Source: Eretmocerus hayati | Lineage: Eukaryota; Arthropoda; Insecta; Hymenoptera; Aphelinidae | DNA: 64,000 nt | Assembly (NCBI GenBank): GCA_029851415.1 | Contig: CM056743.1 | Span: 78,324,186-78,388,185 of the forward strand | Direction of reading: 5' to 3' | Part shown: positions 56,966 through 64,000 of the stretch, piece by piece | Numbering within the stretch: the first letter of the stretch is position 1 | Layout of the letters: each line of letters opens with the position of its first letter | Program-made: the position numbers and the translations under genes | Notes under the pieces: generated by a model | What the model was told of the DNA's origin: nothing | Databases searched by the model: none | What the model saw: only the letters and a program-made list of their open reading frames with translations

Positions 56966-59870
56966 AGCACAATGACTAGGTACGCTCGGTGGGGACTCAG
57001 GAATTCAAGGTGATCATCTCAGGGCGGGATTCCTGAATATAACCTCACTACCAGGTCATATCGAGGAATTTCGCCTTCATATTTCTCATGATCATTCATA
57101 TCATATCTTTGGTGTTGCCGAGACGTGGCTGGAAGCGAAAGTGGATGATAGCCTCATTCAGGTCCCAGGATTTTCAGTAATCAGGCAAGATCGGAATAGA
57201 GTTGGTGGTGGTGTTGCTCTTTACGTACGCAGCGATTACAAAGTCAAGAAATTGGCATGTTCAGACACAACTTGCAAAGGTAAACCTCTGAAATCAGAGT
57301 ATTTATTCTGTAGCGTACAAAAGGGCAACTCCCCACCTATCCTCGTGGGAGTGATATACCGACCCCCTGACGTTCCGTTAAGTCAGGACTCTGACGTATT
57401 TGATGTTATGCGCGATTTGTCAAGTGACTTCAGTCACAAAATTATCATGGGGGACCTGAATGCAAATATGCTGACTTCATCCACTGACGCGATGACCATC
57501 AGACGGCTAACCGACGAACTATCTCTACAGCTAGTCCAGCACGGCTCGACTCACCACACTCACACCTCTCACACTTGGATTGACATCATACTGGTCGACG
57601 ACAACGATACTGTAACTGACGCACAGAACATTCATCTCTCGTGCTTTGGAGGCCATGCACTCATCGAAGCAACGATTGACATCTTCGTCCCCAAACCGGT
57701 GAAAAAACCGTTCTCGTTCCGGAAATACAATGACATCGAACCCGGACAGTTGAACGATGTGCTACAGAGGATGGACTGGTCACCAATAGACAGCGCTGAA
57801 TCTGATCTAGAGGGAGCTGTAAAATGTTTCAATGAAAACCTTCGTGCAGCAATCGATTCAATAGCACCACTGAAAACTGTACAACCCAAAGACAAAAGTC
57901 CTCCATGGGCTGGTCCCGAGCTAAAGCTGCTCATTGCGAGATGCCGGGCGGCAAAAAGGCGTTATCGGCGTACTGGTCGAACGTCATCTCTCAATGAGTT
58001 TCTTCGTCTAAGTCAAGAGGTTGAGGAGCGCGCAGCTCAAGAGCGGAATAATTTCCTTCATAATCACCTCGCGGACGCTCTTGATACGAACAAGAATATT
58101 TGGAAGGAAATGCGCAACCTCGGCCTCTTACCCAAGAGCAAGGAGGAAGAGTTGCATGGATTTACGCCGGATGAATTGAATGCCCACTTTGCAGGAGTCT
58201 CTATCTCGCCTCACGAGAGCACTCGGGTAGCAGAGGAAGTTGTTTCTCTAGCCGATGACACAGGCTTCTCCTTCAAGCCCACTAATGAGGTTGATGTCAT
58301 ATTGGCTGTGAAGCACTTCTCATCTCAAGCTCGTGGGGTAGACGGGATTCCTCAAACCGTGATTGCAAAAGCTCTGCCAACCATCAGCGACATTATTGTC
58401 AAAATTTTCAACTCCTCGTTTGCTCAAGGTGTCTTCCCGGAGGCTTGGAAGAAGGCGCAGCTAATTGCATTGAAGAAATCAACAGCACCATCAGCTCTCT
58501 CTGATTTCCGCCCTATCGCATTGTTGTGCTTTCTCTCCAAGGTTCTGGAGAAGATAGCTCACGACCAGCTCATGGAGTACCTCAAAGAGAAAGGTTTGCT
58601 TGATTCCCTCCAGACTGGATTCCGACAACATAACAGCACACAGACAGCTCTGCTAAAACTGACCGACGACATTCGTATGGCCAAAGACAAGAAGATGGTT
58701 ACGTTACTACTACTGTTCGATTTCAGTAAAGCGTTTGACACCATATCGCCTTCAAAAATGTTGCAGAAACTCCGCCCGCTTGGCTTCTCGAGAACGGCGC
58801 TCTTGTGGATAAAATCATATCTCGAAGGGCGGTCCCAAATGGTGACATCGCAGAACAGCGGCGATTCTGATTGGCTCAAAACCAATCTTGGAGTTCCACA
58901 AGGTTCCGTTCTCGGGCCTCTTTTGTTCAGTCTCTACGTCAATGATCTGCCAGACATACTCGGTGGAATGCCCGTTAAACACCTATTTTACGCGGACGAT
59001 CTTCAAATTTATCTACATGTCGAGAAAGAAAATGTGTTGGAGGGCATTGCTCAACTCGAAGAGGCGTCTCGATTAGTCGCTGACTGGGCTGAGTCTTCTG
59101 GCTTGCGCCTTAATGCTGGCAAGACCAAATCAATCTTTTTCGGCTCGGCGCGCAATGTCAATGAGCTGAGAGAGATGGATCTGGCTGGTGTTGGGATGCC
59201 GGGCGGGGTGACAATTCCCTTCAGTGACACGGTCGTGAGTCTTGGTGTGACACTTGACAGTAAATTAGAATGGGAATCGCAGATCGACCAAGTAGCAAAG
59301 AAAGTCAACAGAGCCCTGTATGGTCTGCGATTCATAAGGGCGTGTACCACCGAGACTCTCCGCCGAAGACTGGTCGAGACGCTAGTCCAACCCTACCTGG
59401 ACTATTGCACAGTGGTATATCTTGACGCAGACGAAACGCAACGGACGCGACTGCAACGACTGAATAATTCATGTGTGAGGTACATTTTTGGCGTCAGGAG
59501 GGACGAACACATCACCCCGTACAGGGAGCGTCTGTGCTGGCTACGATTGGACTCTCGTAGACTATATTTTGCAGCCATTCTCATCTACAAAGCAATTAGA
59601 ATGAAAGAGCCCGAATACTTGGCTGCAATGTTCACCAAGTACCAGCATAGATGCACCAGTCGGAGTGATGAGAGAGATCTCAACATCCCCAGAGTCCGGC
59701 TCAAAGCCACTGAATACTCCTTTCAGTATCGTGGTGCCAGGCTCTGGAACTCTCTACCGCCCCTTCTGCGCAGCTCACCCTCATTATCATCATTCAAACT
59801 CGCTTTAAAGTCTCATTTCTTCATGCTTGACTCCCGGGGCTCCCCGATCATCCGAGATGTATTGGAATGA
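56966..59870 (+). CDS. LINE B ORF2: AP endonuclease + reverse transcriptase, intact
   Basis: After the UGA the frame runs about 967 codons to 59870. Endonuclease: AGFLNITSLPGHIEEF, FGVAETWL, GGGVALYVR, GDLNANML and TWIDIILVDD. RT: HFSSQARGVDGIPQTVIAKA, LSDFRPIALLCFLSKVLEKI, LFDFSKAFDTISPSKML, LGVPQGSVLGPLLFSLYVND, the catalytic FYADDLQIYL, and C-terminal LWNSLPP. No stop or frameshift was seen, so it could be catalytically competent if supplied with ORF1. No ATG exists near the start in this frame, so expression probably depends on readthrough or reinitiation from ORF1. Confidence 0.85.
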
Positions 59871-60377
59871 GCATTCTCAGCAAGATAGAAAAAGGTATAT
59901 ATTTCATTAGTGCAACCCTGTCTTTTTTTTATATTTATTAAGTGACGTGTCATATCTGTGATAAACTAAGACTGCTAGAAGCGCTGACCAAATATCTATA
60001 CTTATTATATTGTAGCCAGAATTTTTCTTATTTCTTTGCAAATGGTATTTTTAATGTGTGCATCTAGTAGTGAAATACTCTGACAATATGTTTACATATG
60101 TGATGATTATTTGGTTTTTGCCTATTGGCAGAATAATAAACGTATCTATCTATCTATCTATCTCCCACGAGGGATGGCTTAGTGTTTGAATAAAAAAAAA
60201 GTTTCAACCCAAAATTTTCATTTTTACGCATTTTTGGAAAAGTCCCAGAATTTGGGAAAATATACATGTTGACGTCCCAGATTTTATGAATCCGTATCGG
60301 CATCCCAGAATTCCGAGCTAAGTGTGTTTATATATATATATATATATATATACCAATTTGCAACTCACCAGGGTTAA

Positions 60378-60758
60378 GGCGATGCGGTCACCGTGCACCG
60401 TGCACGCTGAAAGTTATTCCCACTTTTATCCGATATTCTTGCGATTTGGACTGAACGACGAGAAGACGAATACTTATTATCATCTAACTTGAGTTTGTCT
60501 TCTTGTCGTTCAGTCCAAATCGCAAGAATATCGGAGAAAAGTGGGAATAGCTCTAGCGCAGGTACCTCCTAACCTATGATATAAGCACATTGTAATTCTC
60601 ACTTTTATCCGATTCTTTTGCGATTGGAGCTAAACGACGAGAAGACGAACCCAAGTTAGATAATAATAAGCATTCGCCTTCTCGTCGTTTATTCCAAATC
60701 GCAACAAAATCGGAGAAAAGTGGGAATAACTTTCAACATGCACGGTGACCGCATCGCC
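60378..60758. mobile_element. TTAA-flanked MITE with paired internal hairpins
   Basis: TTAA at 60374-60377 and 60759-60762. Ends GGCGATGCGGTCACCG and CGGTGACCGCATCGCC. Inside, two successive hairpins use CGATTTGGACTGAACGACGA-type arms (60434-60540 and 60600-60720). Non-coding; piggyBac-like target. Confidence 0.7.
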
Positions 60759-60762
60759 TTAA

Positions 60763-61560
60763 TCCATGATTTTTGTATCCGACGACCTGGGTTTTATCTT
60801 ACAATATTTCTCAAGTTATGGTAATGAATCGTAAGCTCATCAGATGGTTCTTTTATTGAGAATGCTGCGAGGAGATACCTGCAACGTGTTTTCATTTTCC
60901 TTATTTTTTTGATTACTCCTCTGAAAGAACTCTGATTCGGATTCAACATCTTTATGAACATTTATTATTGAATGGAAATCTCTGAGCTTAAAATTACTCC
61001 CCATTCAAAATGTTCTAGGAATTACAACTCGAACTGTCTAGAGCCATCGAGGGACAGGACGATTTGTATTAGAGTATGGAACAATTGTTTAATTTAGTCC
61101 TTTATAGCCGCACTAATCCTAGAATTGCATCAACTTGGTTTAGTGGTGGAGAAAATCCGCGTGCGCAACACTATGCTTCACGAGAGGGTTAGGCAAACAC
61201 CACTGGCACAACCCCAAATCGGAAAACTTTGACATACAATACCTTTTTTCCGATTAGGCGGAAGTATTTATTGACGAGCTAAATGAATAAGACATCAATT
61301 TGAGTTGAATCCAAAACTATGTTGGTAATTTAACTGTATCTCCATGATTTTAGTAGTATCATATTGCGAGAGCAGAAATGACGCTTCACCACTGCCCGAT
61401 CAAGTAGATTTGCTTATTTCTTAGCCAAGCCAAGGTATCTTTTTCAGGACGACAAGTACGGAATTCCACTCATGAAACATTTTGTGAATCGACTCCAATC
61501 GAATAGATTTGATTCAGAACATTGTCTCTATGATCAATTGGGATTATATTTTGCCTGGCC
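60763..61560. other. no supported gene
   Basis: AT-rich, without recognised coding, RNA or repeat signal. Confidence 0.3.
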
Positions 61561-61709
61561 TGACTCTAAGATGGATTCCATCTAATAACTGATGGTGAAT
61601 TTTTCGTCCTTGAATTACAACAACAGTAGATTGGAGATTTTTTGATCTTGAAGGACTGGTAACGAGGAAATGGTGGACTCTTCCTCAGTAACAAAATCTT
61701 TTTATTTTC

Positions 61710-61745
61710 GACGTTTCGTCTGCCTGGTTTGCAGACCTCTTCAGG
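61710..61745 (-). ncRNA. hammerhead-like motif of the Penelope terminal repeat
   Basis: Minus strand: CTGAAGA, G, GTCTGC, loop AAACCAG, GCAGAC, GAAAC, GTC. Perfect 6-bp stem II with one extra base before it. Hammerheads with very short stem III are known from Penelope terminal repeats. Confidence 0.55.
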
Positions 61746-62027
61746 ACAGCTTCTGAACAACAGATAACACAAGTTTCACATCACATCGTCGTATCAAAAT
61801 GATCACAATTCTTCCAGAATTTTAAACACTCATAATACTTACACAATTTCAATACATATGTAATAAGAATAATAAAGATGAAATTTCGAGATCGAACGAG
61901 CTCATTACGAGCCACGTTCGTCTCGTGTCAAGAACGCAAGCTAGTGTAAGCGACTGGAAGTAGTGTAGAGAGCAAAGAGGACCAAGAAAGAATTTTCAAC
62001 GGGAAAGTTAAAGTCACGAAAGATTTT

Positions 62028-63101
62028 TTGAAACAAAATCCTCATATCATGTTCACACGAGCAGATAAAGGAAATGTCACGGTGTGTATGAATAGATCAA
62101 CTTACAAAGAAAAAATGCTAGAATTGTTGTCAGACCGTAACACTTATAAGCCTATTCTACAAAATCCGTTAATTAAGTTACAAGAAGAGGTTTATGGGAT
62201 TTTGAACTATTGGAATCAACAAAAATACCTACCTAAACCAGTTCATAAGAATTCAGTGACGCAAACAGACACAAATTTAGCAAGAGCTTATGGCGTACCT
62301 AAAATCCACAAAACCAACACTCCTCTGAGACCTATAATTTCCAGTATCAACTGTCCAACAGACCCGTTAGCTGCGTTCTTATATGAAGTTATTAAGACTT
62401 GTATCCATACCCCTTCTTCTCACATCAATAATAGTTTTGAGCTCAAACAAAAATTGGAAGGTATGTTGATTCCAGAAACCCACGTATTCTTGTCATTCGA
62501 CGTTATATCATTGTTCACGAATATTTTGTGTTACATAGTCTTATTGAGTTTGGATAGGAGATTTTCTGAGTTTCACAACAAATCCAAGATTCCTTTCGGC
62601 GACATAAGAGATGGCATAGAATTTTAATTTAAAAGCACCTTTTTCCAATTTGATGGAAGATACTACCAACAGATATCAGGTAGCCCTATGGATTCACCCA
62701 TCTCTCCAATTCTTGCCGATATGGAGGATTTCGAAACGTTTTGTTTGAACGAGCTAAAAGAAAAATTTCAATGTGTTCCGTTGTTCTATTACAGATACGT
62801 AGATGATACGGTTCTCTGTGTTCACAAAGATCACGTAGATTTAGTTGTGAAAACGTTCAATAGCTCCAATCCACATTTACAGTTCACTCACGAGATCGAA
62901 CAAAATGGCGTGATTAATTTTTTGGATGTCTCATTGAGTAGAGATACCAATAATTGTATCATCGCGAATTGGTTTCAAAAGCCTACCTCATCTGGTAGAA
63001 CTCTTGACTCCTTTTCAAATCACCCAAAAAATCTGAAAAAGAACATTGTTTTCAACCTTACTGACCGTGCGTTACTGTTAGCTCATAAAAAATTTTCATA
63101 A
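62028..63101 (+). pseudogene. Penelope-like reverse transcriptase, frameshifted
   Basis: 62028-62627: IMFTRADKGNVTVCMN, YGVPKIHKTNTPLRPIISS, FLSFDVISLFTNI. 62688-63101: the second half with the catalytic YYRYVDDTVLCV and INFLDVSLSRD. YGVPKIHK..PLRPI and YVDD are Penelope-type signatures. The two frames are separated by a stop and a short shift near 62628-62687, which also damages the SP(M)GSPISP-like region. Confidence 0.75.
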
Positions 63102-63186
63102 TCAAAATCTATCAAAAGTCAGAAAAATCCTCTCAGATAATGATTACCCTCAAGATTCCACTGACAAATGCATCAAAAAACGAATC

Positions 63187-63555
63187 ATGTATCATAAACG
63201 TGGTGATAGAAGGAAAACCCCAGATGAGGTTTGGCTTGAGAAACCAATTGTGAGTGTTCCTTACCACCAGAGATTTTTTGAAAAGTGTTCATCTCAATTT
63301 AAAAGTGAAGACATCCAGGTTCTTCCAAGTATTGCTTATTCCTTGAAAAATTTCATCCGTTTGGACAAGGATCGACTCAGTCAATTAGAAAATACAAGTG
63401 TTGTGTATAAATTCAAGTGTAAGAATTGTTCTTCTTCATATGTGGGTGAGACTAAACGAATGTTGTCTGCACGCATTCAGGAACACGAAACTAACAAAGA
63501 CAAAAAATCGGTGGCCTCGCTACACAAACAGAACTTGAATCATGATTTTAATTAG
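63187..63555 (+). pseudogene. Penelope-like GIY-YIG endonuclease domain
   Basis: NTSVVYKFKCKNCSSSYVGE followed by TKRMLSARIQEH is the GIY-YIG core (VVY...YVG) with its Cys pair and catalytic Arg. A stop at 63553 precedes further homologous sequence. The domain nicks DNA to prime reverse transcription. Confidence 0.7.
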
Positions 63556-64000
63556 GACGACACAGAGATTTGTGATGTTGAAGCGAACTTCCGTAAACGC
63601 ATTATATCCGAGATGTTCCATATTAACCGTGATAAAACCTGTATCAATAAAAAAGATGATGTCCAAAACCTGAGTCGTATCTACGTTCCATTGATAACAG
63701 AACTGTAAATTACTCACACGCTGACCAGCACCATATGATCGGTACAACTGTTGTCAGTAAAGCTGTATGTTGATTGTTCATCCTCTTTGCTCTCAACACT
63801 ACTTCCAGTCGCTTACACTAGCTTGCCTTCTTGACATGAGACGAACGTGGCTCGTAATGAGCTCGTTCGATCTCGAAATTTCATTTTTGTTATTCTTATT
63901 ACATATGTATTGAAATTGTGTGAGTATTATGAGTGTTTAAAATTCTGAAAGAATTGTGATCATTTTGATACGACGATGTGATGTGAAATTTATGTTATCT

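Larger units (their letters stand above)
56750..60158 (+). mobile_element. LINE B, 5'-truncated non-LTR retrotransposon with intact ORF2
   Basis: Inserted in the foldback arm between GGTTATCTC and CCACGAGGG with a short duplication TATCTC. The 3' end is a (TATC)n tail after AATAATAAACG. Only the C-terminal part of ORF1 remains, followed by a full endonuclease-RT frame. Group: Jockey/CR1-like by RT motifs. Confidence 0.8.
55904..60350. mobile_element. foldback element rich in TTCTGGGACG, split by LINE B
   Basis: Ends TATATATAAACACACT on both sides. The arms contain repeated CAAATTCTGGGACG words and an 83-bp tandem repeat (ATCCCTCGTGGGAGATAACC, then GCCGAGGAGATAACAGA), three copies in the left arm. 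The centre is an AAAGAAATATATATATATTTCTTT hairpin at about 56458-56486. Without LINE B it is about 1.0 kb. Non-coding. Confidence 0.7.
61570..64000 (+). mobile_element. Penelope-like element with inverted terminal arms (runs off window)
   Basis: Fragments of a Penelope RT and a GIY-YIG endonuclease lie between inverted arms 61763-61983 and 63777-64000 (GCAAAGAGGA / TCCTCTTTGC inner ends). A hammerhead-like motif is at 61710-61745. RT stops and frameshifts show decay. The right arm continues past the window, so total length is unknown. Confidence 0.75.

Overview
This window looks like a transposon-dense stretch of an insect (or other arthropod) nuclear genome. It is AT-rich and has no bacterial operon structure. 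Its few host-like exons are bounded by consensus GT..AG introns of roughly 60-75 bases. It carries Copia-like and Gypsy-like LTR elements, two APE-type LINEs, a Penelope-like element with a GIY-YIG endonuclease, and many inverted-repeat DNA elements. The species cannot be named from the sequence. The only confidently recognised host gene is the 3' end of a very-long-chain acyl-CoA dehydrogenase (last two exons, minus strand, 7416-7836). Other host-like pieces are an orphan 88-base exon at 3260-3347, a small two-exon minus-strand gene with an in-frame TGA at 221-980, and exon-like ORFs near 1814-2164 and 6566-6805.

Layout. 1-3.4 kb: host-like fragments and an LTR-like stretch. 3.4-3.95 kb: a 549-bp palindrome whose centre carries hammerhead-like cores. 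4.12-6.55 kb: a head-to-head array of 428-bp units, each with a tRNA-Arg-like sequence, flanked by a 12-bp duplication. 7.4-7.8 kb: acyl-CoA dehydrogenase exons.

9.6-47.6 kb is one nested stack. The outermost element is a decayed Copia-like retrotransposon with its 5' LTR starting at 9586 and its 3' LTR starting at 45837. Its 5' LTR is split by a 24.4-kb DNA element (9891-34312) with about 700-bp terminal inverted repeats. That element carries a broken minus-strand gene that joins a Mutator-like transposase to a DEDDh exonuclease. It is itself interrupted by a TTAA-flanked MITE (10586-10986), a 3.3-kb transposon with about 630-bp TIRs (12565-15844), a LINE (about 17.5-22.3 kb, with hairpin MITEs in its ORF1) and a young LTR retrotransposon lacking pol (23894-32157). 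The Copia body is further split by a 1.27-kb TIR element in gag, a 5.2-kb foldback element between protease and integrase, a 0.8-kb TIR element before the RT, and a tandem, partly inverted hammerhead-bearing array in the 3' LTR.

47.6-64 kb: a short inverted-repeat element, degenerate AT-rich tandem repeats, a decayed minus-strand gene with a C-terminal Cys/His knuckle (50226-51610), a 33-bp minisatellite, a foldback element (55904-60350) that received a second LINE, a TTAA-flanked MITE with paired hairpins, and a Penelope-like element between inverted terminal arms that run off the window end.

Most unusual features: the young LTR element with a gag ORF but no RT or integrase, plus a novel second ORF with several TQT (LC8-type) motifs and a Cys/His C-terminus; the repeated hammerhead-like units; the tRNA-like inverted array; and a LINE whose ORF1 and ORF2 share one frame separated only by a UGA-CUA-G stop context. 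All assignments are by eye from sequence and remembered family features. No search or alignment program was run.
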